A stretch of 64,000 nt of DNA, taken from NCBI GenBank assembly GCA_026168455.1, contig CM047426.1:88067986-88131985 (forward strand), written 5' to 3'. Positions 1-13,890 of the stretch are shown piece by piece (the stretch's first letter is position 1; each line of letters opens with the position of its first letter). The DNA comes from Theocolax elegans (lineage: Eukaryota > Arthropoda > Insecta > Hymenoptera > Cerocephalidae). Below the pieces are notes generated by a model. It saw only the letters and a program-made list of their open reading frames with translations, had not been told where the DNA came from and did no database searches. The position numbers were made by a program, and so were the translations under genes.

Positions 1-3000
1 CAGAAGGGAAAATAAAAGAAAGAATCGAATGAAGAAGCAGACTCTCATTGAGGAAAAGCAGATTCGATTGTAGCTAGATCGAGGCCCTAATTGAGCCCGA
101 TTGAAAATTCCTCGATGTAAATAGGCCGCGAAAAGTATTAAACAAAAAGATCGTACGTATATATAGATATATACATTATGTAACTACGTAATGACAAAAT
201 GTGCGAGAATCGCGTTACCGCGATATAAGAGATCCTCTCGATCGGCACCTGGAAATAACATCGTGGTAACGGTTGCACGAGAGCGTATTGCATTTCTCGC
301 TAGAAATCAATACATTATTGCAAGGACGCGTCGTAAAGAATTTTGCACGATGCGCTTCATTCAATCGACGACTTCTTACTTTATTATGTGGATTATTATT
401 AAGATTTAGTATTTCCGATTATTGAACATTTCGCGAGGTATCGCTATTATCATCGTATACCGCGTGATGTATAGATTAAGTAACATTATACGTATATGTT
501 ATATATATACCTGCACGTAATCATGATCATCACCCTGAGCTAATAAACTAAAATGTCTCGTAATCATTCGGGTAAGATAATTCGAGGAATCCCGGTATCT
601 AACTCTATAGAGAAACGTTTACTTTTTTCCACGTTGTGGAACTAGTACTCCGGTTTTTCACCGATAACGGACCACACGAAGATAACCGCTTAGTTGTCTT
701 CCCATATCAGCCTTAACAACCCCATTGATCAGGATGGAAAGAGGCTCGTATAGTTATCGCTAGCCACGATACACGAGTACACGGGGCAACCTTGCAAGGC
801 CTTTTCTCTTACCGGGTCTCGCTCTCTTTCTTTCTCTTCATAGTAAGCGCATACACGTGACTGCGTAAACCTCGACCCGACTGACACCGAGAGAGAGAGA
901 GAGAGGGAGAGAGAGAGAGAGAGAGAGAGAAACGGACTGGTTGTCGGGATGCCTGCGGTGTTTAGCGGGTGTTAAACGGTTCTAAACGGCCTCGGCTCGC
1001 ACGCCCCGGCCCTCGGCTTCTTTTTCGTATAGGTGTATATACATATATTCGAGGCGCGAGGGACTCCTCCCTTTGTATCCAGTTGTATCTGCATCCGTCG
1101 CGGCAAACTATCGGTGGGCTACCTTTGATTGAAATCCTTGATTCCAGGAATTTACGTTTCGATTGCCCGTCGGGACCAATTTTTCGTTTCACTTGAATTA
1201 TAGCTCGGTAGTCTTTGAATCACTCGAAATGTTTATTAATGCACGGTCATTCCCGATTGAGATTTTAGTCGAACCTAAGGCTTCATTTGGGATTCCGAAT
1301 GGATTTATTGATTTATGGGTTTGATTTCTCTCTCGGGACATTTGATAAAAATTGGTTACTCGTGTACCTTTTCATTAGGGATCGCTCACCGACGATCACA
1401 TTATGTCTCCGCTGGAAAACCGTGAAAACGGCATTCTTCAAATGTTTTATACATCACGTTATAATCATTGGTTTCGAGAGTTACTTAAAACTTTAATATA
1501 CGCTGTAAACTACAAGTGACTTCATGAAATTCACTTAAAACCTACAGTCGAAAAATAAAACATGTTATTAACTAAGTATATATACGCTATATAGCTATAC
1601 ACCACATCATGAGCGTTTCGTTATGTAACGCTAAGTTACTACACGAACCCGAATATATTTTTACACAATAAAGGTATGCGAGTAGCGTACGCGAATAATT
1701 TTAATGATACCAGTTACATAATCAGTATATATTTATCTATACATAGTTGCCATTATGTGAACTATTTATGCAAATATCATACGCGATTCTTGAAAAAAAA
1801 TGATTCTCGGCTTTATTTCATATTCGGTATGTAAAAAGTAAACAGCCTGAATAATAAGTTGATACTACGTTTTGTCGCTACGTTCTTTAGTGCAAACAGG
1901 TTGTAGCATCAGTGTCGCAATAATCTTATGATAATGGTATTGAAATTACCGAGGTATACTCTGCTTGAGTTACATTTTTATCCAAATTATGTAACGTCCA
2001 AGTCAAAAATTGTACAAAGCAATTGTCGAAAAGAGACAACAAAATTATGGTAAAAACCTTGATGTTTTCAGAAAGAGATTAGAGTTCGGTGTGAATTTTC
2101 TTAATAAGATTTAGATTTTAATTAAATTAAATTTAATTGCGATATCGAGACAACAGTTTTATGAGACACAATATGTAATTTGTACTTTGGTTTATTCGCA
2201 TCGCTGTATTTTGAACGTTCGTACAACTTTCACCATATAAATAGCAGTTTCAAAATACACCGCAATACATCCATTCTCCACTTGAAATAGGATTTTAAAT
2301 TTACTCACTTGGTTCGAGTAGAAAAACATAAGTTTCTCCCATAAGCCGCATTTGCACCTCTTCTCATTTCCATTTCGCTCATCGTCGGCTTCACTTTGTT
2401 TCTCTCCTCGACCGTCAGATGCATCGTACGAATAAAGCAGAAGAAAACCTCCCTGTTTTCCTCGCTTTCTTTCGTGAAAATGAGTATAGCCGTAAATTGG
2501 CTGCTGCGCGAGCTTTCGCGTCAACTCCTTTTGCACTTTCATTACGTAGCTTGACGCACTGATTGCAAGGGCGTTGCCGACGGCAAGGAAGTAAATCGCC
2601 TTTACACAAAAATTTTAACACGTGTACGCGTATTCTCGGATTTGATTCGCGCGACCCGATTCTTCCTTTTCTCTCCTCGAAGCGTCTTGTTATAATTACG
2701 GGATGTATACGATGAAAACGCGCTCGATAAAAATCCTATTATACGAGAGAGATTTCACGTTTCTTGGGGAAGCCGATTCCGAATAGGATTATATTCTTGG
2801 GAACGAATTAAGCGGTTCATTAAGAGACTGCGTTGTTAAGTGGCAGTTGATATGTTTGTGGATCTAGTGTGTTATTCAAGGTGTCCAGGGATTCCCTTAA
2901 TATAACGCTCATTTAAACTGTCTTTTATGCATAATTATAGACTTGCATTAATTCGACAAATATATATATATATACCTTTGGGTTGATTACAAGGTTTGTA

Positions 3001-3686
3001 AATAAAATACAAACGAATTTTAGTAATAAAAAAGAATAAACCCTTCTTTTTAATTTTGATATATAAACAAGTTTAATGTTATATCTACACGGAGAAAAAC
3101 ATTTTCTAAAATGTATCTAAATATTTTGGGTATATATTGTAGTGCCTGTGTGGTAAAAATTCTGAAACAAAAGACATGCTTCAAGTGCCTTCGTTCCGAA
3201 AAATACTTGTTTACTATTGGTATGGTACACATTTTCATTTGAATTAGAATCTTTATCTAACATTCTGACAAAAAATTATATAAACAAAGGAACGCGACAA
3301 TTTTACTCAGATCATTTGAGTTATTTTTATTTGTATATAAGGAATATAAAGAATAATTTTTTTCTTTCTAAGTACAATCTATACATCCAGATGTATACGA
3401 TATCTATTGATTATATTGTAAATAAAGAAAATTTCCTTAAAAAAACAGATACAAAAATTGAAAAACGAAGAATGGCAAAATGAGTGGATTGTTCAATAAA
3501 AACTAATATTTAAAGACTATAAAAAAACACGTTTTTAGGAAAATCCAACGAAGAATTTTAACAGACGAGATCAAGTAGTTATTATATGACTTCGGATTAT
3601 CCATACCAAGTTGACTCACTAACATCTTATTAATAAAGACTAATTTTCAAGTTGAGATACATGCAGTACCCTTGACAGTGAAACAC
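1..3686. other. Non-coding AT-rich DNA
   Basis: No exon-like or gene-like signal could be supported on either strand. The stretch holds a GA microsatellite near 889-931, short (TA)n runs, and chance open frames of under 120 codons without domain-like composition. It could be intronic or intergenic; the sequence does not decide. Confidence 0.6.
889..931. repeat. (GA)n microsatellite
   Basis: About 43 bases of GA dinucleotides with one GGG interruption. GC-richer, CpG-containing sequence follows it to about 1110. Confidence 0.95.
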
Positions 3687-3690
3687 TTGA

Positions 3691-4019
3691 GGAGGTTGCA
3701 TACCCAACGGGTTACCGATCGAACAAAAAAATACTACATTTATTTAAAATAATATACGATTTTATGCAAAACCCGAATACAGAAGCACTAGATAATTAAA
3801 TAATAAGTCGTTCTATAAAGTTCCAGGTCAATACGACAAAGACATCCTAAAAAATTTCTTCATCAAAAACAATTTACAATTTTCCACGATTTTTCGGTGC
3901 AGATTATCTATAGTGCTTTTTTATTCGGGTTTTGCATAAAATTGCATATTTTTTCATAATATATGTAATATTTATCTTTACTTGCACGGTCGGCAACCCA
4001 CCCAATATATGCCACCTCC
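3691..4019. mobile_element. Foldback MITE-like palindromic element, copy A
   Basis: The two halves are reverse complements. The inner arms are clearest: 3760-3797 pairs with 3903-3942 around the shared word TTTATGCAAAACCCGAATA. The outer ends also pair: GGAGGTTGCATA at the left and, read inward, AGGAGGTGGCATA at the right. The right end abuts TTAA (4020-4023) and the left end abuts TTGA (3687-3690), as expected for a TTAA target duplication with one later mutation. No coding capacity is seen, so it would be non-autonomous. TTAA targeting is a known piggyBac trait, but the ends are not a piggyBac terminus I recognise. Confidence 0.7.
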
Positions 4020-4977
4020 TTAACAATAGCAACAAATTTCTTAATCAACGCAAGAAATATGATATGTAAAACAAGTTAGGAAATTATCTTGTGCTTATTG
4101 TAGGAATATTTTATAATTTATAGACAACGTCAATAAAAAACCATAAATTTAAACATATTTATATATTGTAAAATAATATATAAAAATGTAATAATGTAAA
4201 TAACTTCGAAGTCGCTAATACTCAAATCGACGGATGCGAGGATGAATAAATAAATGAAAAAATAATTGAGTAAATACTCAAGGTAAAAAAACTTTTTCAC
4301 TTGTATCTCTCAATCTTGTAAAAGCAAAATAGTTAATAATGTACTTATTAAACACGAAGTTGTTAATACGCTCACATAAGGTGGATGACGGTGAAGTTTT
4401 GCGAAAACCCAATCCGGACAATGGAGGTACCTTGTACTCCTAATTATCGGCGCTATCGTGGCATTTGTCATTCGTCCTTCTCGACGAAAGTGCTTGCATT
4501 TAATTCCAATTAGCTTCGCGTATCGAACGAACTATATATCTATACTCGTATATGTGTGTGTATGTGTGTATCCAGTACCTCACGCGAGCGAGCGCGCGAG
4601 CCTCTCTCGCGTTTAAACCTGTTTCCAAACCGCAGGGAATTTTATTGAAAAGCTCTCCCGCTCTCGTTCTCTCTTTCGTTCATCTTATCGTCGGCTCTTT
4701 CCCTCGTCATAGTGTATACTCGCTTTTACTTTCGTCGTCTTCTTTTCCACGGTGATGGCGCAGCATGAAGTTTATTTTCTTTCTCCCTCTTTCCCTATGT
4801 GTGCGGCTATTCCTCTTATTCTTCCCTCGTTATCCGGGCCTGTCGTTATTTATCTCCCTATCGAATTTTTCGTCTTTATCGATGTGAAGGCTTCTCTCGG
4901 TTTATCTTTGGGCAACGTACTTTCTTTTATTTCCGCTCGATGATGACGCTATCGCTCTTGATTCCGTTCCTATCCTA

Positions 4978-5043
4978 CTCCTCCTCTTCCTCCACCTCTT
5001 TCTTCTTCTTTTTCTTCTTTTTCTTCTTCTTCTTCTTCTTCTT
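4978..5043. repeat. TTC/CCT-rich pyrimidine microsatellite
   Basis: About 65 bases made almost only of C and T, mainly TTC units. It gives a run of phenylalanine codons in one + frame, which is a repeat artefact and not a protein feature. Confidence 0.9.
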
Positions 5044-5373
5044 TAGCCTCACTTTTTTTTTAATCATTGAATTACATTTTACCCTATTACTTTGTGCTTC
5101 GTTAAGCATTTTCGCATGTTTTCATCGTGTCGTTCAAAAGATTCGTGTTTCTTGCTGATAGATTTTTATTTTATCAATACGTGTGTGTACGTACACCGTG
5201 ATTTTCGAAGGGAACTTAATGATAAAACGCTTAGTTTGTAAGTACTTGAATAATCCCTTAATAATTGCTGTTTCGATATGCGAATTAAGAAATCCATTTG
5301 TATTTTTAGTCGCTTTTATCGAATCATCATGTTTTCCTTCTTCCTTTCCTTTTACGTCTTTTATTTCTTTTCA

Positions 5374-5405
5374 GGTGGGGGGAGGAGGAGGGGCGAGGGG
5401 GGCGG
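5374..5405 (+). other. G-rich tract, possible G-quadruplex, after a splice-acceptor-like word
   Basis: Several G runs of 4 to 6 are separated by AGG and CGA spacers. A pyrimidine tract ending in CAG precedes the tract, so a 3' splice site is conceivable. The following GTGGGG is a poor donor. Confidence 0.4.
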
Positions 5406-6203
5406 TAATTATTTATTAACTTCGACATTTCGTTATATAGTCTATCGAATGAGCAAAACTCGTTGGATTATAAATACCACCAACGAATAATATATCCAAC
5501 ATATTTTCCACTGGTTCTCTCGCCACACACCATCAACTGCATATCTACTCGACATTATCCGACATTTCGTAATTAAAATAATTTATACCGTCGATAACTA
5601 TATAAGTAGACGATAAAGCAAAGAGCCTGCGCGTAAGATAGTAATTACAATAACAAGAGGGGTAACCTTTTTTGTTTTTTCCTATACCAAGGATTTTATC
5701 GCGCGAATGAATAAACAGCTTTGCCACATTTTTTTCTCAATTTAATTTTTTTCTTTCTACCAAAGTGTTTATATTTGTTGGGAGAGCGCGAGGGAGCAAA
5801 AATATGTTAAATCGCGATTTGCTTTCGATCGAGTATACAAGAATTTGCCATTTATAATCGATAAAAGCATTTTATTGTATACGTACGTTTTAGTCCGAGA
5901 GCAGCGCAGGTAGGTACAGCTGCTACCACTCGATGAGTCTTTTAGTTGTGCTTGGTAATAACAATGAACTCATTATTATTATTAGTTTATATATACGTCT
6001 CTAACGAGAAATGATATATATATATATGTATCGCGTGAATGACGAATCTCGCTAGGTATGCAGATTTTTACATTCGTTTGCCGCAACAGCGGATTCTTTA
6101 CCAGTCTAGTTTGCAGTCACAGCTGATCGAAGTGATATATTAGGACTTTTCTGCTACGTTAATATATTTCAATTGGAAAGTGACAAATGGTTTATTAGAT
6201 ATT

Positions 6204-6269
6204 TTACTTTAATGTATACATTTACTTTAATGTATACTTTAATTTAATGTATACATTAATATATACATT
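6204..6269. repeat. Short imperfect tandem repeat (TTTAATGTATAC words)
   Basis: The word TTTAATGTATAC or a close variant occurs four times in about 65 bases. The unit contains the palindrome GTATAC. Confidence 0.7.
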
Positions 6270-9200
6270 GTGAAATAATCTTTTAATTTTTTTAAATTGT
6301 CATGGGATGCGATACAATTTATGTCCATTGATAAACAAAAAATTGAATTCTAAATATTTTTTTAATTTGATTGATCGGCCATACATATATGAACAAGAGA
6401 TGTTGCGGTAAGAAAAAAATGGTCTATTTATTAATTTTCATATTCTCGATCGCATTTAATTGGTTAATTTATGCACACACAAAAATTAATTAATATTTGT
6501 TTTGTATATCAATAATAAATCGATATATGCTTCGATTTGAAGTATCTTTAAAATTATTTTCACAACTTTTGTTTGAATGTCCTATTATTATATCGCATAA
6601 GCTATGTTACTCCTTTTCAAGAGTTGCTATACCGCGATTGAAACTTTAGAATGGTTTGCCTATATTCCTGGCACATCCAGTCCTCCCATGTCCTAATATA
6701 GACGGCATGCCGGGAGCTGTAACTGGCGAGCTGTGTGAAGCCAGTACGAAGAGACATAGTTATATTTTACTAAAAATACTGTATACCTACGCACGTTTTT
6801 GTAAAAATCCCTAACCCAGTAACCTTAATTTCGAATTCCCAGAATATTTAAAAAAATACCGTATAACTAAATTTTCCTAAAAATGGTGGCGTTAGCACTT
6901 ATGAATGATAGCCTGAAGAACATGACGCCTCCGCGATCTTTTCTCGCGCGAATCTCTTCGCGGCGCAGTGCCGTTATAACAGTCTAGGCACATGTACACA
7001 CGCGAACACATGGAAATAAGAGAGAGGGAGAGAGAGAGAGAGAGATAGACTCCCGTCTTCTCTTGGAATAGAATCTCTTTCGTGGCCTTTGTTTTTCCGG
7101 CGGACCCTGGAAAGGGTCGCTGATCGCCGTTTCCTCGCGTATACGTCTATCCACGTATATACTGCGGAGAATGAAATTGTAATGTGCGTCGGTGGTTCTC
7201 ATAACAATCGCGAACGGTGCGTTCGCGTGGGCCGGATCTACGATTTTCCTGGGTGTAGCTGTGGGAAAACTTTATAAGAGAATGGGACCTCGGGGGCTTG
7301 GATTGTTATTGATATTAGCGACTCGAGAGGGACGTGAATCATTCAATAAGTCTATCATTCCTGATACGTCGAGGCGGTGAAGTTTTATTGTTAATAAAGT
7401 CTTTTTGAATTGATGACTTCCTCGTGCTAAGTGGGCTTCGACGTACCTTTTTTTTCGCAATCCGAAATATGTAAAAAATAAACTCGCCTCTCCGAGGGTG
7501 TTGTGGTATATAGACCTCTAGACCTTGCCTTGCCAAGATTGTAATACAAAAGACTATTATTTATTGTTCCGAGGCTATTATGTCATATATCGTAACTAAT
7601 ATTCAAATCTTGCTTTGCATCCACTAGTAATACAATGAAAAAAGATCCTTTGTTCGGATTTCCGATTATTTTCCTCTGCAAATGGCCAAATACTCGATCA
7701 GCATTTTCATTCGTGATTTTGTAATTGATAACTCGAAACTGTCAATGGCCAACGTTGACGTTGGTGAACCATGTGTGAAAGTCGTTAAAATTAGAGATTG
7801 AAAATAGACCGTGAAAACTTTTATAGTAACTCGTTAGTCAACTTTTGTTTTGGTAAGAGGCACGTTTCCGATTGTTCATAACAATAATAACGATTCCGGC
7901 AAACTTAGCGAAAACACTTAATTTCCAATAATTAAATATTTTAAATAGAAAAATCGTTTTCTTACGATCGTCACGTCTAAATTGACTTTAGTATAAACTT
8001 GAAATATAAATATATAGTGGCTATAAATTCATTTCGAAATATACAGTGTAATAATGTCGCAGTTCGTGTTATTATTATAGAAAAGGTAAACAGATGAAGT
8101 CACTTGTGTATAGTCATTAATTTAAATAGTCTATATATATATTTGAATTAATTAAAGGAGAAGAATAAAATGAATCATATATAGCAAGGAAAGGACGACG
8201 AGGTTAAGGATTTCTCTCTATTCGTTTGCATGGAAAATGCACGTGCAACGCGTCACGCAAAGACATCGCGGGGTGATAATGAGAAAGATGACAATGAGTC
8301 ACGCAGTATGAGTAGCTAAGCGAAAACACCCGCGGCTAACGGTTCGTCCTTGATGCATCTTAAATCTCTCTCTCTTACTTTTCTAGAGCGCAATTAGTTT
8401 TCTTCCCTTTAGTATATACGATGTGTATGTATACTAATAAAAGTGCAGTCAAAGAGATCTTAGTCAACGTGAAGTCAGTTGCGAAGATAAGAAATCGCCA
8501 CAACAACATCTCTCTATATGTCTTAGGAAAGGGGCGTTAGCTCGCGGAAGACGTTGTTTGAGTTGATACGGGCAAAGTTTACTTAATCCAAAATACCTGG
8601 ACTGCTTGCCCATTTTATTTTATTTTTCGATATTTTTACGACGATTCATTGTAATGATGTCACCTGAGTCAATCTTACCTTGGAATAACTACCGTTAAGC
8701 CTTGGGAGAGTGTAAATAAATGACACTTAGGTGATATTATAATTACGACCATTGCGGCTCTGCTATTTTATATACATGTCCTATAATCATGTTTTTTTAT
8801 TAACAGAGTTAATATAATTAAGTTATATTGATTGATTGTAATTGAATTCTCGAAAAGGTTTGTTCAATTTTATTAGCATAGTTTTAGCGAGAATTTATAT
8901 AAATAGTCAACATTAACGTTAGAAAAATATATTACTTAAACACAACTTTAATTAAATTAATACTTTAAGACCAAAACTACTTTTCTGTTTACGTGAATGA
9001 GCAATATTTATAAGTATTTTAAATAGTCTAATAATTATTCAATTTTCAACAGAATGTACACAGAATGCAAAATTATTTAAAAAATTGGTAAATTCCGGTG
9101 TAGTTAGTTTAAGCGAAAGTTGATTTTTTTCTTTTTTTTCGTTTCTTGCTAAGTTTAACGACAGTTGTCTATTTTATGATGTATTTTACGAAAAACTGAA

Positions 9201-9454
9201 GGCGCTCGTTTGATTTTCCCGTAAGTGCGAGAAAGCAAAGATTTAAAAGGTAGTATCCTGACATTTATGTTAGTCAGGAAAGTGTCTACTTTGAAGTATT
9301 TTAGGATTTATTATGCAAAGTTACAAAAATTTTCATGTTTCCATTTTATTGTGCAACGTTATTTTTTTTCAAAAACAAATTTAATCTTTCTGACACATTT
9401 CTGTGTAATTATACTGACATTACGGCTACTTTATTTTTCTAACGGTTTATGACC

Positions 9455-9515
9455 TTTTTTTGTTTCAGGTGAGTTAATAATATCTACATTACGATGTGGT
9501 GAAGTTTTAATTCTG
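9455..9515 (+). promoter_or_regulatory. Candidate recursive splice site with 47-nt RS-exon
   Basis: A pyrimidine-rich stretch ends in TTTGTTTCAG at 9468 and is followed at once by GTGAGT at 9469, so a 3' and a 5' splice site abut with no exon between them. A second consensus donor, GTGAGT, begins at 9516, which defines a possible 47-nt cryptic exon (9469-9515) with an early stop (GTGAGTTAATAA). In insects, abutting sites of this kind act as ratchet points that remove long introns stepwise. It lies on the same strand as the exon at 19391-19640 and upstream of it, so it could belong to that gene's 5' intron. This is inferred from motif only; no transcript evidence is available here. Confidence 0.5.
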
Positions 9516-12500
9516 GTGAGTTTGTTCTGTTTCTATTTTTCTACGTGTAAAAGGTAATTAATAAATTCAGGTCAGTGCAGTATAACTAATATTTAAATTA
9601 CTAAGTAAAGTCATAAAATTGAAAATACTGTATTATTCTTTCTGGATTATATTTTGAATATATTTTACAATATTAAAATATTTGATTAATTGTAAGTTTT
9701 TTGTTTGAATAATAGCATATGATTTTTAACGGTATATTTCATTAGTTTTTATTATAATTAATACGTGGTTGAAAAAAGAGAATTCATTAATCAAAGTGCA
9801 TAATCGCAAAAACGTGAAATATTAAAAATTGAAATGATGAAAAATTAAAACATCAATCAAAAGTATTAACATAAATATTCTTTTTGATCGAACAGTATGT
9901 GTTCTCCTTGATAATAAATTTATGAGAACAAGTTTTTGTCTGGACGCGAAGAAACAAAATTATTCTTGTGTCTTTAATAATGCCAGTGGTTTCACGGAAT
10001 TCAGTCTTAAATCATTTATCTTTGAAAAAAAGAACGATCAGCCTCGAAGCGTCTCTCGATAACGTGACTGGCTGATTTGACGATCCTTTCCGACCGTATA
10101 GAGCTAACCCGGTGTCAAATCAGTGGAGGGCGCGATGCGCAAACAATCGATGAGATAAGGAAAAAAAAATGTATTTCCTTCAACATTTTTTGATTATCGA
10201 TGCATTTGATTTCTTTCGTTGGTACTAAAATGTTAGCAACGTTCCATTTTGAATCTACATTGATTGAAAAAGAATTAATCGTTATAACTTCAAACCGTGA
10301 GATTAATACATATAAAACGCAGGTGAAATATTATATTATACATTGGAGGTCCATTCAGTATTTTTAACGCAAGCGTTAAATCGAAATTAACGACAAATTT
10401 TGGCGTCAAACCATATCTTATCGACAAAATGTTACGAGATAGTTCAGTTCTCGGCATCGAACAATTCGTTTGGTATAATTACCGACAATATAATAACGAA
10501 TTCGTTTACATTCTAAATACATCGTGCGTGCAAATTCATTATTCAGACAATACAGCCAATCAATTAAGTAAAATTAAACCCCGAGTGTGAAACACGCTGT
10601 TTCGTTAAGGGAATTTTCGAAATTACACACATAATTAGCATACGTCGTGATGAACGTTTAAAGTGTCGAATAAAGTCACCAGTCGTTAAATCCGATGGCA
10701 TAAGGAGCAAAGTTAAATCAACGTTACGCGAGTGTAAAAGCAAACACTCGATTCTCCCGGATAATCTCCACGCGTTCGTATTTGAACAAGAATTAAAATT
10801 CAAAGCCTTCAGGACTCGCATTGTTTCAGAAGTGTATATATACGTGTGTGTGTGTGTGTTTTTTTTCGCGTCGCGGAACAGTCCAAGATTTCCAAGGCGA
10901 AGTCATTAAAATGTATCGAGGGCTCTTGAAATTCCATGAATATTGCCTTGACTCGACAGTCATCGTCCTTCCACGTCCGTTAGATTTACGATTTCGGTTA
11001 GCGCGAAAGTTGCGTGCCCGCGAACCACCGTTCTTAACTTCCTGATACACCGAAGAAGAAGAAGAAGTTAGGGGCATAAAACGGATTTCTCTCGTTTTGG
11101 TATACATACACACACACACGCGTCTCATACGCTGTTTTAACGTTTACAATACTTGAATTATGCCTTGAATATAAGCCATTTAACCTGTTGGAGCTTTGCG
11201 TGATAATTTTTTTGGTAACTCAAGCACACCTACGTTATAACTATCTATTTTCTCACTTAATTAGAAGCATTTTTTTGTAATTCACAACTTTCCTGTTTGT
11301 GCATTATTTAGCACGATCTCCTCCAATAGAGATAGTTATTGTACCGGCTAAAAGTCTATAATTGAATTTTAGCTAAATGTTCCTTTGAAAGACATAATAA
11401 CGATACCCTGTGGTTTGCTTACCTTTATTCCGTACTGTTTGCAAATTTTCCCTATATGCATTTATTATAGTGGTAATTGGGTGAAAGTATCGTTTGTTTG
11501 GAAATTAAAGGCGTATACGCTAATAAAATTATTTAAAAATTCAAAATATATGTTCCAATAATATATAGTTGAATATTTTATTTTAAAAATAAACGTATGG
11601 CGTATAATTCAATATCGTATAAAAATACGTATATCAACACAAATTTAGAATCTTTTAAAGAACACACGCTATTTGTGTACTTTAAGCAGTTTTTTGATCT
11701 GACGAATCACTCCTCGTTTTATCTGAAAGATAAAAATGACCTCAAATTTTTTAAATAAATAATTTATATAATGTAATTTTTAAGTACATACTCCGACCTG
11801 ATGTTTCGCGTACGTCGAAATTATCTCTTATTCGCACTTACTAGCTAATAAGTTAGCTTCTTCTTGAAAAAAAGGAGAAAATTTTAGAAAACAAAAAACT
11901 TTTTACTGCCACGAAATCATAAAATTTTACACCGCAATTTCCCGCTAAAAGACATAGATGGTTGTAAGTTATTAGCAACTTTCATGAATATAATTAATTT
12001 TCCTTTTTTTTATCGAAACTTGTTTACGTTTAAAATATATATTTAAATACATTCACAGGTAGATACACATATATATGCACATAGAGTATAATTGTAATAA
12101 TACACAATTTTTTTCTTGGATTCAATATTTTTTTTTTACAAATCAATCAAATGAATCGTTAAGAAAAGAAAATAATAAACTAACTTTTATTTCATTTTAA
12201 CTGGATACTTAAACACTGTCAAATTATGTAATTTTCGTGTATGCGAAATCGTTTGTAAATCTAAGAATTTTCAAGACAAACAACGTAGATCTTGAGAAAA
12301 CTTCATTCTAAAGCTATAATTTTATTTATATTTGTCGTAAATCTTAATTTTATCGAAAAATGATAAAGGAATATCATTCTTATAAGGATGTGTAAGAAAA
12401 GAAGAATTTTTACCTCATTGGTAAGATAAGCAAGATTATGAAAGGTTACGAAGACTTGCATTAAAAATTCACCTAATGCGTAAATAATGTATACACCTTT

Positions 12501-13729
12501 AACACCCAAATTATCTTTGATTTGCACGGTTGCACAAGGTCATCCGTCCTTCACATAGTCTTGACTATCTTTAACAATATGTACCCAAGGAAAAAAAAGT
12601 CGGACAATCGTCGGAACAATAAGGGAACATCTGTGCAGTGCTGCACTGTCGTGCAGTCGTGAAATTTTACAACGCAATCCCTCGGTGCAAAAGCATTTCA
12701 GCATCGTGACTCGGAACTCACTCGGTCGTTAAAGATATGTTCCCCTTCTTCTCGTGGAGCTTTGCAAAAATATCGCTGGTCAAGGGAGAGTAAGAGAAAA
12801 GAAGAATGAAAAAAAAAATTTAGCTACGAAGATGCGACTGGTGCCTGTAGACAATAAGCATAATTCAATCAAGTAAAGGGTCGAATAATCTACTATTTAT
12901 CCAAATTGGGTTAAAATATTAAGGATACCACTTAAAGAAACAAACATTTTTATTAAAATGAACGTATAGAATATAAATTAGGTAGATTAAACGGATAAAG
13001 AATCGGTAACATTTAAGTAGAAGCTTCGTTAAACTTAATGTAAATAACTATCACGTTTGCGTGTAGTAATAATAATTAAATTATTTGACGATCACTGATA
13101 AAAAAGCAATTTACTAAACACGTCAATTTTCTTCTCTTTGTTTTTCCCTTGAACGAACAAAAATTCTATTTTACGCGTACCATAATTTTGGAAAGTCATT
13201 GCGCACATCGAATGTTAATTTCTACGTCGTAAAACCACTGTTAATTGTTTCCAGGATAAACAAACGTCTCTATTTGATGCATGTGCTAATACTTTATCTT
13301 TACGCAATGAGCTATAATTATACATTGATTTATTATGTACATTCAATTTATATCTTCGTCTAATATTTATATTCAAGTTAAACTAACATTTCTTATACAC
13401 CGATGATAAATTTTGAATAATTTACAGTACGTCGACTGAAATAAAGTAAACACAAAAAATTCTACTTTCATTTTGACACAATTAATAAATACAAAGTATA
13501 TAATTTAAAAGGTAACGACAATTGCGGTGTGCGATAAATTACATATATGTAGCTATTTATTGAAAGTATTCATGTAGACGTAAGTATTAGAATTGGAAAT
13601 TTATATTGATCGATTTTTTGTATTTTAAATAATGTATTATCGGGGAACGGATCCACTTAGAATTTTGATTCCCCTTGGTATTGTGTAGTTTATATCGCGG
13701 TAAACACGCCGCTCTCTTGCTCACCTTTT

Positions 13730-13890
13730 CCCCCAGTTAAAAAGAGGGAGGAGGAGGAGGAGGCATGAGACCAAGTTACGTAAGGTTAATTGCGGTCGTT
13801 CGGACTGCACGCCGCTGTTGCGGCTCCTGGCGCGCGCGCTCATCCGATCGTTATCGCGGCAGAAGAGGCGCGGACCTTGATCTCACGCTG
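13730..13890. promoter_or_regulatory. GC/CpG-rich island, possible regulatory region
   Basis: Against AT-rich surroundings this stretch is rich in CG dinucleotides (GGCGCGCGCGCTC, TTATCGCGGC) and contains a GGA run. Such islands in insect introns are often regulatory, but nothing here fixes a transcription start. Confidence 0.25.

Larger units (their letters stand above)
4024..9440. other. Non-coding stretch with simple repeats
   Basis: No supported gene. Contents include a pyrimidine/TTC tract (4978-5043), a G-rich run (5374-5405) just after a pyrimidine-CAG word, short direct repeats of a TTTAATGTATAC word (6204-6269), and GA repeats (7019-7046). The region 4550-5160 stays open in several frames only because it is pyrimidine-rich and low in stop codons. 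Confidence 0.55.

Noticed and set aside
12635..12665. GTGCAGTGCTGCAC mini-palindrome as a possible small RNA hairpin
   Set aside because: The stem is only six base pairs, and nothing resembles a miRNA precursor.
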